Shown one piece after another: positions 25,759 through 34,176 of a DNA stretch of 64,000 bases (its first letter is position 1; each line of letters opens with the position of its first letter). The translations under genes were made by a program, and so were the position numbers. This DNA comes from Paenisporosarcina sp050269735 (lineage in GTDB: Bacteria; Bacillota; Bacilli; Bacillales_A; Planococcaceae), in assembly GCF_050269735.1 (NCBI RefSeq), contig NZ_JBNNIX010000005.1:124001-188000 (forward strand). Reading direction: 5' to 3'. Under the pieces are notes generated by a model. It ran no database searches, was not told where the DNA came from, and saw only the letters and a program-made list of their open reading frames with translations.

Positions 25759-26128
25759 ACCCCCTTAATGAGTGATTCTTCTTCGCAATTCATTTCAATC
25801 AAACTGCTTATGTATTGGATATATATTCTCTAAAGGGCAAGACAAATCCTTTATTTACATAGGATTCATTTTAATTGTTGGTTAATTTCGGAACAGTCCT
25901 AAGATTGGTGGGAGAGTCATTTTGTGCAACCTGGAGGGCTAATCTGTCTACCTGAACCTCGATTCTGTCTACTTGGAACCACATAATGTCTACCTGGAAT
26001 TCCTTCACTTTCCAAGCAATCACACGACCGAGGTAGATGGAAAAGTCAATTTGTGCAACCTGGAGGGCCAATCTGTCTACCTGGAATCAATCAGGACGCA
26101 TAGTAAGAAAATCATCATGTCACTGTCC
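25759..26128. other. Long intergenic region between usp and cadC
   Basis: No gene was seen. The first 150 bases are AT-rich and probably hold the usp promoter. From 25917 the region is filled by the repeat array described separately. The cad promoter starts at 26129. Confidence 0.6.
25917..26090. repeat. Intergenic array with core TGTCTACCTGGAA, period 21-22
   Basis: Clear units start at 25923, 25945, 25966, 25987, 26052 and 26074. Two are TGTGCAACCTGGAGGGC variants, each paired with a following TGTCTACC unit; this about 40-base pair occurs twice, 129 bases apart. Between them is a degenerate stretch containing the core in inverted form (GAGGTAGATGG, 26030-26040). No open frame runs through it. 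Function unknown. Confidence 0.75.
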
Positions 26129-26185
26129 TTGCTTTTCAAAGTACACGAGCATATACTGTAGGTAATAATCAAATGAACGTTTGAA
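26129..26185 (+). promoter_or_regulatory. cadCA promoter and CadC operator
   Basis: TTGCTT (26129-26134), 17 bases, TATACT (26152-26157). Downstream, at the expected start point, TCAAATGAACGTTTGAA (26169-26185) closely resembles the known cad operator with TCAAA/TTTGA arms. Confidence 0.85.
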
Positions 26186-26200
26186 TGAGGGGTTGAAACG

Positions 26201-26551
26201 ATGAAAACAGAAGCATGTGAAACCGTATGTGTCCACGAAGAAGATGTGAAACACGTTCAACAAAACTTGCCTGAGTTGAAAGGTATGTCTTTAATATTCA
26301 AAGCATTGGCAGATGAAACCCGACTTAAAATTGCCTATTCCTTAACCTTGAAAAATGAATTATGTGTATGCGATGTGGCGGCGATTATCCAATCATCAAC
26401 CGCAACCGCTTCCCATCATCTACGTTATTTAAAAGATATCGATTTAGCCAAGTCAGAAAAAAGAGGCAAACTCGTCTATTACAGACTTGCAGATAATCAT
26501 GTGGGGCAGCTCGTGAAAATTGCCCATGAACATGCGAAAGAAGGGGAATGA
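26201..26551 (+). CDS. cadC: CadC, Cd/Pb/Zn-responsive ArsR family repressor
   Basis: 116 residues. Cys6 and Cys10 in the N-terminal arm plus Cys55 and Cys57 in ELCVCDVA form the type 1 cadmium/lead site; the recognition helix is SSTATASHHLRYLKD. Metal binding releases the operator at 26169. It is one base from cadA, so both are co-transcribed. The four-cysteine set separates it from the arsenic sensor at 1616. Confidence 0.94.
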   Translation: MKTEACETVCVHEEDVKHVQQNLPELKGMSLIFKALADETRLKIAYSLTLKNELCVCDVAAIIQSSTATASHHLRYLKDIDLAKSEKRGKLVYYRLADNHVGQLVKIAHEHAKEGE

Positions 26552-26552
26552 C

Positions 26553-28661
26553 ATGAAAGCACATGAACAACAGGAATTTCGCTTAGAAAACTTAACCTGT
26601 GCGAACTGCGCCATGAAATTCGAGAAAAACATTCAAGCGTTACCGGATGTGACGGAAGCGAATGTTAACTTTGGTGCATCCAAAGTACGTGTGATTGGTC
26701 CTGTAACGGTCGAGGATTTAGAGAAAGCAGGAGCTTTCGATGGCATTAAAGTTGTTCCAATGTCGACGAAACGCACAATCGAAAGTAAACCATTCTTCAA
26801 ACAAAAAGAAAATGTCATGACATTCATTTCATTGCTGTTTTTAGTTATCGGAACAATCATTTCATTTCAAACGTCCGAAGCGGACCCATATGCGATTCTT
26901 TTCTTTGCATTATCGATCGGCATTGGTGGTTATGAAATGTTCTGGAGCGGTCTGAAAAATTTGTCCCGTTTTTATTTTGATATGAAAACCCTTATGACAA
27001 TTGCCATTATTGGCGCTGCCATCATCGGGGAATGGCGTGAAGGTGCTGTTGTTGTATTCTTATTCGCTGTAAGTGAAGCTCTTGAGGCTTATTCGATGAA
27101 TAAAGCACGACAATCCATTAGACAGTTGATGGATATTGCTCCTGCCCGTGCCATCATTCGCAGAAACAATGAAACGATGGAACTTGGAACAGAAGAAATC
27201 ATCATTGGTGATACGCTCATTGTAAAACCTGGTCAAAAGATTGCCATGGACGGAGAAGTAATCTCAGGTCAATCTTCGGTCAATCAAGCTCCGATTACGG
27301 GTGAATCGATGCCAGTTAAGAAAGCACAAGGTGACGAAGTGTTTGCCGGCACGTTAAATGAAGAAGGGGCTCTTGAAGTCCGAGTAACAAAAAGAGTGGA
27401 AGATACGACAATTGCGAAAATCATCCACTTGGTTGAAGAAGCTCAGGCAGAAAAAGCACCGTCTCAGAAGTTTGTCGATCAATTTGCGAAGTATTACACA
27501 CCGATTATTATTTTAATTGCACTACTGGTAGCAGTCATTCCACCTTTATTTACTGGTGACTGGCAGGCTTGGATTTATCAAGGTCTTGCAGTACTGGTTG
27601 TAGGTTGTCCTTGTGCTCTAGTAGTTTCAACTCCGGTGGCCATTGTCACAGCGATTGGGAATGCAGCTAAACAAGGTGTACTAATCAAAGGTGGCATTCA
27701 TCTTGAAGAGATGGGGCGTCTACAGGCAATTGCTTTTGATAAAACTGGTACGTTGACTAAAGGCTATCCAGAAGTGACTGACCTTGTGACGGAAGCAAGT
27801 TTCACGAAAAGTGAGATTCTGCAAAAAGTGGCGTCTGTTGAGACATATTCAGATCATCCATTAGCACGGGCTATTGTGAATCATGCTGCATCCATGGATA
27901 TACCACACTCTGCTGCTGAAAATTTCCACTCGGTTACAGGAAAAGGGGCAAAAGCTCTTGTGGATGGAATGGAAGTGGCGATCGGAAGTTTAAAATGGGC
28001 AGAAGAAACTACAGCCATTTCAGCTAATGTGAAAGCAAACGTGGAAACACTTCAAAAGCAAGGGAAGTCTGTCATGATCGTTCTTTTCAATAGTCAATAT
28101 GCTGGCCACTTGGCTGTCGCAGATGCGATTAGAGAATCAAGTCCTACAATCCTGATGAAGTTGAGAGAACTCGGAATGAAACATATCGTGATGCTGACTG
28201 GTGATCATCCTACAACGGCAGTGGCAATAGGCCGTTTGCTTGAACTGACGGATGTACGCGCTGGATTGATGCCCGAGGAAAAACTAGAAGCCGTAAAATC
28301 TTTGCGCAATGAGTTCGGTCGGGTGGCGATGGTTGGAGATGGCATGAATGATGCACCTGCGCTTGCCGCAGCTTCTGTTGGAATTGCAATGGGGGGAGCA
28401 GGGACGGATGCAGCTTTAGAAACTGCTGACGTGGCCTTGATGGCTGATGACTTGGAAAAACTTCCTTACACCATTCAATTGAGTCGAAAAGCATTGCGTA
28501 TTATTAAAGAAAACATTATGTTTGCATTAGGTTTAAAAATAGTGGCGTTACTGCTGATCATTCCAGGGTGGCTTACTCTTTGGATTGCGATCTTTGCAGA
28601 TATGGGAGCAACGTTGCTCGTTGTGTTAAATTCAATGAGATTACTGCGCATTCAAAAGTAA
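26553..28661 (+). CDS. cadA: Cadmium/zinc/lead-exporting P1B-type ATPase
   Basis: 702 residues. The N-terminal heavy-metal domain has LTCANCAMKFEKN; the membrane metal site is VGCPCALVVSTP; the phosphorylation motif is DKTGTLT, the TGE loop is in APITGES, and the hinge is GDGMNDAPAL. The CPC motif with CadC as partner gives Cd2+/Zn2+/Pb2+ export. The longer frame upstream overlaps cadC and lacks a ribosome site, so ATG 26553 is used. Confidence 0.95.
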   Translation: MKAHEQQEFRLENLTCANCAMKFEKNIQALPDVTEANVNFGASKVRVIGPVTVEDLEKAGAFDGIKVVPMSTKRTIESKPFFKQKENVMTFISLLFLVIGTIISFQTSEADPYAILFFALSIGIGGYEMFWSGLKNLSRFYFDMKTLMTIAIIGAAIIGEWREGAVVVFLFAVSEALEAYSMNKARQSIRQLMDIAPARAIIRRNNETMELGTEEIIIGDTLIVKPGQKIAMDGEVISGQSSVNQAPITGESMPVKKAQGDEVFAGTLNEEGALEVRVTKRVEDTTIAKIIHLVEEAQAEKAPSQKFVDQFAKYYTPIIILIALLVAVIPPLFTGDWQAWIYQGLAVLVVGCPCALVVSTPVAIVTAIGNAAKQGVLIKGGIHLEEMGRLQAIAFDKTGTLTKGYPEVTDLVTEASFTKSEILQKVASVETYSDHPLARAIVNHAASMDIPHSAAENFHSVTGKGAKALVDGMEVAIGSLKWAEETTAISANVKANVETLQKQGKSVMIVLFNSQYAGHLAVADAIRESSPTILMKLRELGMKHIVMLTGDHPTTAVAIGRLLELTDVRAGLMPEEKLEAVKSLRNEFGRVAMVGDGMNDAPALAAASVGIAMGGAGTDAALETADVALMADDLEKLPYTIQLSRKALRIIKENIMFALGLKIVALLLIIPGWLTLWIAIFADMGATLLVVLNSMRLLRIQK

Positions 28662-28680
28662 CGCAGTTCGGGGGAAGAGC

Positions 28681-29799
28681 ATGCGACTAACAGAATGGAC
28701 AATGGAAGAACAAGAACAATTGATACATTTCATGACTACCAATGCTTGGCCATTTCACGGGAATTCCAATCCAGCAAGAGAAATTATTGAAAAGACCATT
28801 GAAGAGGGCGGGTATGAATCAGACGAAGTTAAAACGTTCTGGGTCGAAAATGATGAACAGCAAAAAGTGGGCATTGTGAAAGTATTTGATTTGCAGGATG
28901 AAATCCCGGTATTTGACTTGAGGATTGCTGAAAGTCATCGTGGTCATGGATATGGTCCTGCTGCTTTAACGAAAGTGGCGGAATACGTATTCAATTTGCC
29001 TGAAAAGAAAATCCGCGTGGAAGGTCACACGCGTCAAGATAACTTTGCGATGCGCAAAACGTTTGAACGCGCGGGATTTGTTAAAGAAGGCCATCTTCGT
29101 AAAGCATGGTTTTCTCCAAAAGAGAATTCTTACTATGATGCCATCACGTATGGAATTACTCGGGAAGACTTTATGGAAGGCACAACTACACCAGTATTAT
29201 GGGATGATCAGCAAGCAACGGACCAATCGGAATCGAAAGTCCATGTCGCGATGCGTACGTTTCCGGAATCATTTGAATCAGAAAGACTTTTCATCCGTGC
29301 ACCGAAAGTTGAAGATGCACCTCTTGTTTGGGAAAGTGTTCAAATATCCCATAAAGCATTAAAACCTTGGATGCCCTGGGCTCAAAACCATCAGAAAATC
29401 GAAGACACAACAGAAAATACAAGACAAGCAGTTGCTGATTTCGTGACTAGAAAAGATTTGCGTCTTCATTTGTTTTTAAAAGAAACCGGTGAATTTATTG
29501 GGTCAAGCGGGTTTCATCGCATCAATTGGGACATTCCAAAAGTGGAAATCGGGTATTGGTTGGACAGTCGTTTTGAAGGAAAAGGCTATATGACGGAAGC
29601 GGCTGAACGTCTGACGGAATTTGCTTTTGAAGAGTTTGGAGCCAGAAGAGTGGAAATTCGCTGTGATACAGATAACGTGCGAAGCCGGGCTGTGGCTGAA
29701 CGATTGAATTTTACGTTAGAAGGAATCCTGAAGCAAGAGGGGTTATCTGCGGATGGGAAATATATTCGTGATACGTGTGTTTACGCTAAAATCAAATAA
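28681..29799 (+). CDS. Tandem GNAT acetyltransferase (two domains in one chain)
   Basis: 372 residues. Residues 1-165 form one GNAT domain (LRIAESHRGHGYGPAAL, then NFAMRKTFERAGFVKEGHLRKAW), and about 195-370 a second RimJ/RimL-like domain (SERLFIRAPKVEDA, IGYWLDSRFEGKGYMTEAA, NVRSRAVAERLNFTLEG). Both acetyl-CoA loops look intact. It starts 19 bases after cadA and may be read from the cad promoter. Substrates unknown. Confidence 0.85.
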   Translation: MRLTEWTMEEQEQLIHFMTTNAWPFHGNSNPAREIIEKTIEEGGYESDEVKTFWVENDEQQKVGIVKVFDLQDEIPVFDLRIAESHRGHGYGPAALTKVAEYVFNLPEKKIRVEGHTRQDNFAMRKTFERAGFVKEGHLRKAWFSPKENSYYDAITYGITREDFMEGTTTPVLWDDQQATDQSESKVHVAMRTFPESFESERLFIRAPKVEDAPLVWESVQISHKALKPWMPWAQNHQKIEDTTENTRQAVADFVTRKDLRLHLFLKETGEFIGSSGFHRINWDIPKVEIGYWLDSRFEGKGYMTEAAERLTEFAFEEFGARRVEIRCDTDNVRSRAVAERLNFTLEGILKQEGLSADGKYIRDTCVYAKIK

Positions 29800-29803
29800 C
29801 ATA

Positions 29804-29840
29804 CAAAAGGGATGTCCGCATTATACGGACATCCCTTTTG
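29804..29840. terminator. Bidirectional terminator
   Basis: AAAAGGGATGTCCG (29805-29818) pairs with CGGACATCCCTTTT (29826-29839). Confidence 0.92.
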
Positions 29841-29996
29841 TTACAGTTTTCGTTTACCCGTAACTAATTGTACGACTAAAATGATACCTGCAATTAATAA
29901 AATCAAGTGAATTAGACCGCCGCCAATTTTAAATACAAGTCCTAATAACCAAATAACTAATAATACGACGATGATCATCCATAACATTCTACCCAT
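29841..29996 (-). CDS. Small membrane protein, lmo0937 family
   Basis: 51 residues starting MGRMLWMIIVVLLVIWLLG and ending VTGKRKL: two hydrophobic helices split by KIGGGLIH. This matches the short lmo0937-type membrane proteins common in Firmicutes, function unknown. A GAGG site precedes ATG 29996 and the terminator follows the stop directly. Confidence 0.85.
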   Translation of the reverse strand: MGRMLWMIIVVLLVIWLLGLVFKIGGGLIHLILLIAGIILVVQLVTGKRKL

Positions 29997-30142
29997 TCAA
30001 GCTCATCCTCTCTGCGTTAATGCTTTGATATTAGTAAGGTACCCTTGATATTTTATTGATAAACCATCGAAACGAAATTTATTAATATTTAGTTGTTTTT
30101 TGTATGTTTCGGCACTCATATCTTGCCCATTTTACATATATA

Positions 30143-30195
30143 GGAGATTACGCATTAAAACTAACTCCTTTTTGGAGTCTCTGCGTTAGTAATCC
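30143..30195. repeat. Nested inverted repeats upstream of mntR
   Basis: GATTACGCA pairs with TGCG..GTAATC (a 4-base bulge), enclosing a second hairpin ACTCC/GGAGT with a T loop. It might be a structured leader or a terminator for an upstream transcript, but no T run closes it. Confidence 0.4.
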
Positions 30196-30244
30196 AGCAT
30201 TTCAAGAGTCGATTTGGAGCTGGTTGTTTCGTTTTCGTTATTCA

Positions 30245-30273
30245 TTGAGAACGATAAGCGACTATAGTACACT
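30245..30273 (+). promoter_or_regulatory. mntR promoter
   Basis: TTGAGA (30245-30250), 17 bases, TACACT (30268-30273), start point about 25 bases before the AGAGG ribosome site. Confidence 0.5.
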
Positions 30274-30305
30274 TATATAAGCTATGGAAAGAGAGGAACA
30301 GAGTG

Positions 30306-30728
30306 ATGCCGACACCTAGTATGGAAGACCATATTGAACAAATCTATATGCTGATTGAGCAAAAAGGATATGCACGTGTATCGGATATCGCTGAATCTCT
30401 TTCAGTTCTTCCTTCTTCTGTAACGAAAATGGTTCAAAAACTCGACAAAGATGGATACTTGATATATGAACGTTACCGAGGTCTGACGTTAACACCTAAA
30501 GGGTTAAAATTAGGAAAACGGTTGGTTCAGCGTCATGATTTGTTGGAACAATTTTTGCGTTTAATTGGCGTACAGGAAGACAAAATATATGAAGATGTAG
30601 AGGGAATAGAACATCATTTGAGCTGGAATTCAATCGATCGTATTGCAGACTTGATTCAAGCGATGGAAGAGAACCCTGACTTTCTTCAAAAACTAGAAGA
30701 ACTTAAAGAACAGCAACAATCAGAATAG
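30306..30728 (+). CDS. mntR: MntR, manganese-dependent transcriptional repressor
   Basis: 140 residues, strongly alike to Bacillus MntR (SMEDHIEQIYMLIEQKGYARVSDIAE). All Mn ligands are in register: Asp8, Glu11, His77, Glu99, Glu102 and His103. With Mn2+ bound it represses manganese uptake genes, none of which is in the window. ATG 30306 is used; it is 9 bases from AGAGG. Followed by cvfB after 24 bases. Confidence 0.96.
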   Translation: MPTPSMEDHIEQIYMLIEQKGYARVSDIAESLSVLPSSVTKMVQKLDKDGYLIYERYRGLTLTPKGLKLGKRLVQRHDLLEQFLRLIGVQEDKIYEDVEGIEHHLSWNSIDRIADLIQAMEENPDFLQKLEELKEQQQSE

Positions 30729-30752
30729 GAAAAAGCGAAAGGAGTGTCCGCT

Positions 30753-31619
30753 ATGAGCGAAATGGTATCTGGAGAAATTGTTGACTTACAGATAAAGTCA
30801 CAGGAATCTTCTAAATGGATATTATCCAATGGTGAAATTGAAGTACCAATCAATGGATCTGAAGCACCTGAAGGAGTTCAGGAAGGCGATACAATTAAAG
30901 TATTTTTATTTAAAGACCGTCGTGGCAATTTAAGTGCAACTTCCACATTGCCACATATCACAAAAGGTACTTACGGATGGGCAAGAGTTATTAAAATGGA
31001 CGAGCGTGAAGGTGCAGTTGTCGATATCGGCAGTTCACGTGAAGTAATTGTGAAACCATCTGACTTGCCATTATTAAAAGAGCTATGGCCAAAAACTGGT
31101 GATCATTTATACATGACATTGAGAACCGATTTTAAAGGAGACTTATTCGGTCGACTGGCAACCGAAGATCGCGTAGCTGAAACGTTCGTGGAAGCACCGA
31201 CATCAGTAATGAACGAAAATTTGAAAGCTAGAGCATACCGCTTATTGCCAATCGGATCGTTTTTCATCAGCGTTCCTCAAGGGTACAGAGTGTTTGTTCA
31301 CCACACGGAACAAATGGCTGAACCACGTATAGGTGAAGAAGTTGATATTCGGGTGATTGGTGTGAAAGAGGATGGCTCATTGAATGGCTCGATGTTGCCA
31401 CGTAAACAGGAACGTTTGATGGATGACGCAGAAACACTGTACCGTTACTTGCAGGATGTTGGCGGTAAAATGCCATTTACGGATAAATCATCTCCAGATG
31501 AAATTTACGACATGTTCAATTTGAGCAAAGCTTCTTTTAAACGTGCATTAGGAAAGTTAATGAAAGAAAAGAAAATCGAACAAAAAGATGGTTGGACTTT
31601 GGTCAAATCTGACATTTAA
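30753..31619 (+). CDS. cvfB: CvfB-like S1 RNA-binding protein
   Basis: 288 residues. Three S1/OB-like segments (about 1-60, 65-130, 140-205; e.g. TYGWARVIKMDEREGAVVDIG) are followed by a C-terminal winged helix (FTDKSSPDEIYDMFNLSKASFKRALGKLMKEKKI). This is the layout of CvfB (YitL), an RNA-binding regulator of virulence and metabolism in staphylococci. ATG 30753 is nine bases from AAAGGAG; an in-frame GTG at 30744 overlaps that site. Confidence 0.9.
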   Translation: MSEMVSGEIVDLQIKSQESSKWILSNGEIEVPINGSEAPEGVQEGDTIKVFLFKDRRGNLSATSTLPHITKGTYGWARVIKMDEREGAVVDIGSSREVIVKPSDLPLLKELWPKTGDHLYMTLRTDFKGDLFGRLATEDRVAETFVEAPTSVMNENLKARAYRLLPIGSFFISVPQGYRVFVHHTEQMAEPRIGEEVDIRVIGVKEDGSLNGSMLPRKQERLMDDAETLYRYLQDVGGKMPFTDKSSPDEIYDMFNLSKASFKRALGKLMKEKKIEQKDGWTLVKSDI

Positions 31620-31636
31620 GTTTAAAATATTCCTTC

Positions 31637-31693
31637 AAGGGGCACAAGAAGAATGGAGACATCAAACTCTCCGAAACTTTTTGTGCCTTTTCG
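31637..31693 (+). terminator. Long hairpin terminator after cvfB
   Basis: GGCACAA (31641-31647) pairs with TTGTGCC (31681-31687), enclosing a GGAGA/TCTCC hairpin; TTTTCG follows. Confidence 0.6.
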
Positions 31694-31781
31694 TCGTATT
31701 ATCAAAAGGGAAGCATATTCATAGACAGAATGGCTTGACCCATTTTAAAAAAGAAAAATCGTTCTGAGAGGAGAAATATGA

Positions 31782-32696
31782 ATGAAAAAGAATATTGTCC
31801 GCTTTGCGTCACTTCTACTGGCTGCCTCTTTGTTACTGCCTTCTGGAGCTTTGGCCAGCACTGGTTCTTCGTCGTCCGGGAATGCAATTAATGAGAAATT
31901 TGGCATGCCAATCGTCGTTTATGGAGCAGATTTAACTGAAGCAGAAAAACAAAGTGTTAAAGACAGTCTTAAAGTGACAAGTGAAAGCGAAGTAGAGGAA
32001 ATTTCAGTAACTGGCGAGGATCTCGTGAAGTATATTAAAGATGGGGATTCAAAAGCCCGAATGTTTTCATCTGCGAAAATTACACGTGAGGATGCGGGCA
32101 AAGGCTTAGTCATCAAAATTGTGACTGAAGAAAACATCACTCAAGTTACTGCTGAAATGTACGAAAATGCAATGTTAACTGCTGGAATTGAAGATGCAAC
32201 AGTTGAAGTGGCTGCACCAAAGAAAGTAACGGGACACTCTGCTTTGGTAGGAATTTACAAAGCATATGAAGTCAGTGGAGAAAAATTGGATAAAGAGCGT
32301 ACGGATGTAGCGAATGAAGAACTTTCGGTGGCAACCATTTTAGCTGATAAGTCTGGAATAGATGAAGCGAAAGTCAGTGAACTCCTAACGGAAATTAAGA
32401 AAGATATCGCAGAACAAAACCCGGCAACTAAAGAAGAAGTCGAAAAGATTGTCCAAGAACAATTAACGAAACTTCAAATTGAGTTAAATCCAGAAGACCG
32501 TCAATTATTAATTGATTTAATGGATCGTATTCGCCAACTGGATATCGATTTCAGTAAGTGGTCAGATCAATTAAATGATTTAAGCAAAACAATTGAAGAC
32601 AAAATCGGCAACATTGTAGAAAATGAAGGTTTTTGGCAAAGTGTTAAAAACTTCTTCAATAATTTGATTGATTCCATTCGTTCACTATTTAATTAG
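31782..32696 (+). CDS. Secreted DUF1002 protein
   Basis: 304 residues with a Sec signal peptide (cleavage after ALA, about residue 25). The body fits DUF1002 (YpuA-like): VVYGADLTEAEKQSVKDSL, AGKGLVIKI, VEVAAPKKVTGHSALVGIYKAYE, and an acidic helical C-terminus with FWQSVKNFFNNLIDSIRSLF. Function unknown; exported to the wall or medium. Monocistronic. Confidence 0.88.
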   Translation: MKKNIVRFASLLLAASLLLPSGALASTGSSSSGNAINEKFGMPIVVYGADLTEAEKQSVKDSLKVTSESEVEEISVTGEDLVKYIKDGDSKARMFSSAKITREDAGKGLVIKIVTEENITQVTAEMYENAMLTAGIEDATVEVAAPKKVTGHSALVGIYKAYEVSGEKLDKERTDVANEELSVATILADKSGIDEAKVSELLTEIKKDIAEQNPATKEEVEKIVQEQLTKLQIELNPEDRQLLIDLMDRIRQLDIDFSKWSDQLNDLSKTIEDKIGNIVENEGFWQSVKNFFNNLIDSIRSLFN

Positions 32697-32697
32697 A

Positions 32698-32728
32698 TGA
32701 AAAGCCTCCCATGTGGAGGTTTTCTTCA
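32698..32728 (+). terminator. Terminator after the DUF1002 gene
   Basis: AAAAGCCTCC/GGAGG-TTTTC with a CATGT loop. Confidence 0.75.
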
Positions 32729-32743
32729 TTGAAACAGAAGAAT

Positions 32744-32802
32744 TGCACATCCTTAAAATGCGTGATAAACTAAAAGAAAAAATATCTCGAATTCGAGATA
32801 TT
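32744..32802 (+). promoter_or_regulatory. Dioxygenase promoter with perfect 22-base MhqR-type palindrome
   Basis: TTGCAC (from 32744) and TAAACT about 17 bases on make a promoter. At 32781-32802 the sequence is AATATCTCGAA followed by its exact reverse complement, a perfect 22-base dyad over the start point. The core agrees with the MhqR consensus TATCTCGAA/TTCGAGATA. No T run follows, so a terminator is excluded. Confidence 0.85.
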
Positions 32803-32822
32803 ATGATTCTGGAGGAATAAAT

Positions 32823-33791
32823 ATGGAATTGGCAGGTATTCACCATGTATCAGCAATAACAGCAAACGCTGAAAAAAACTTCGATTTCTTTACACGTATT
32901 CTAGGAATGCGACTCGTGAAAAAAAGTGTAAATCAAGATAATACATCGTCATATCATCTGTTTTATGCGGATGCAGTAGGTACACCTGGAACAGATATGA
33001 CTTATTTCGATATACCTCACGCAGCAAAGACAGTACCTGGCGTATCAAGTATCAGTAACACGGCATTTCGTGTGAAAAGTGAAGAGGCCTTGGCTTATTG
33101 GAAAGAAAGATTCACTGAATACAACGTTCATTTTGAAGAAGTGATTGAAAGTTTCGGAAGAAAAACACTGTATTTTGAAGACTTCGAGGGATCTAGACTT
33201 ATGTTGGTTGTTGATGATGGAAAAGGAGTGCCTTATGGGATTCCGTGGACCAAATCTAGCATTGCTGAAGAATTTGCAGTGGTTGGGTTAGGTCATGTCA
33301 CTTTAACAGTTCGCAAAGCTGAACAAACACAACTCGTATTGACTGAAGTTTTGGGATTTAAAAAGGTAGGTTCGTATCCATCAGTTATTGAAGGGATGCC
33401 TGAAATTACGGTTTTCTCTACAGGTGAAGGTGGTCCTGCGTCTGAAGTGCATATTGAAGAACGACCTGATTTGCCAATGGAACGACCGGGGCGAGGGAGC
33501 GTTCATCATGTAGCATTCCGCGTAAAAACATTTGAAGACTATGATAGATGGGAAGAATTACTCCGTTCTAAAGGATTTATGACATCTGGCAAAGTGGATC
33601 GCTACTACTTTAAATCGATTTATTTCCGTGAACCGAATGGAATACTGTATGAATTGGCAACGGATGAGCCAGGGTTTGCAACAGATGAGTCAATGGAGAC
33701 GTTAGGTGAAACCCTTGCCTTACCACCATTTTTAGAGTCGCGACGTGAACAAATTGAAGCTTCTCTTCGCCCGCTTTCGTTGAAAGAGTAA
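32823..33791 (+). CDS. Ring-cleaving dioxygenase, VOC family (MhqO/MhqE/MhqA-like)
   Basis: 322 residues, two glyoxalase-like modules (about 5-140 and 150-275). Metal ligands are probably the His of IHHVSAIT, the His of SVHHVAFRV and the Glu of GILYELATDEP. Such hydroquinone dioxygenases open substituted hydroquinones using Fe/Mn and O2. The operator above is the hallmark of the mhq regulon. Which mhq paralogue it is cannot be fixed here. GGAGG ribosome site. Confidence 0.92.
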   Translation: MELAGIHHVSAITANAEKNFDFFTRILGMRLVKKSVNQDNTSSYHLFYADAVGTPGTDMTYFDIPHAAKTVPGVSSISNTAFRVKSEEALAYWKERFTEYNVHFEEVIESFGRKTLYFEDFEGSRLMLVVDDGKGVPYGIPWTKSSIAEEFAVVGLGHVTLTVRKAEQTQLVLTEVLGFKKVGSYPSVIEGMPEITVFSTGEGGPASEVHIEERPDLPMERPGRGSVHHVAFRVKTFEDYDRWEELLRSKGFMTSGKVDRYYFKSIYFREPNGILYELATDEPGFATDESMETLGETLALPPFLESRREQIEASLRPLSLKE

Positions 33792-33824
33792 GTTATGCTA
33801 CACTGAAAAAAAGGAGTGATGGGT

Positions 33825-34106
33825 ATGGAGTTACAGTATAAAGAATTAGGTCATGATGCATATGCTTTTGTGTATGAAAAAGATGGTAAGACTTTAGGGG
33901 AAATTACTTGGACGTTGCTAGGGGATGTAATGGTGATGGATCATACATTTGTTTCTCCATCACTACGTGGCCAAGGGGTGGCTAAGCAATTACTCGATCG
34001 TTCAGCTAATTATGCTCGTGAAAAAAGATACAAAATGGAAGCTGTTTGTTCATATGTTGTGACAGCATTCAACCAGTCTGATGAATATGAAGATCTTAAA
34101 GCATAA
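33825..34106 (+). CDS. Short GNAT-like acetyltransferase (YidJ/NATD1 type)
   Basis: 93 residues: GEITWTLLGDVMVMDHTFVSPSLRGQGVAKQLLDRSANYAREK is the minimal GNAT_2 domain with the acetyl-CoA loop RGQGVA. ATG 33825 is eight bases from AAGGAG, better than ATG 33819. It ends in its own terminator, and may be read through from the dioxygenase gene 33 bases upstream. Substrate unknown. Confidence 0.86.
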   Translation: MELQYKELGHDAYAFVYEKDGKTLGEITWTLLGDVMVMDHTFVSPSLRGQGVAKQLLDRSANYAREKRYKMEAVCSYVVTAFNQSDEYEDLKA

Positions 34107-34107
34107 T

Positions 34108-34151
34108 AAAAAGGCAATCCGCTAATTACAATTAGTGGGTTGCCTTTTAAG
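34108..34151 (+). terminator. Terminator
   Basis: AAAAGGCAA and TTGCCTTTT arms with inner CTAATT/AATTAG. Confidence 0.88.
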
Positions 34152-34176
34152 TCTTCTGCGTCATATAAGTTATCCC

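Larger units (their letters stand above)
29997..30305. other. Intergenic region upstream of mntR
   Basis: No coding frame was seen. It holds a hairpin-forming stretch at 30143-30195 and the mntR promoter at 30245-30273. The 11-mer TCTCTGCGTTA occurs twice, near 30009 and 30178. No clear MntR or Fur operator was recognised. Confidence 0.5.

Noticed and set aside
1616..28661. ars and cad operons (with cop at 54.6 kb) as parts of a mobile metal-resistance island
   Set aside because: They are tens of kilobases apart among housekeeping genes, with no transposase, integrase or flanking repeats.
32781..32802. 22-base palindrome as a terminator
   Set aside because: No loop and no T run, and it lies in a promoter; operator fits better.
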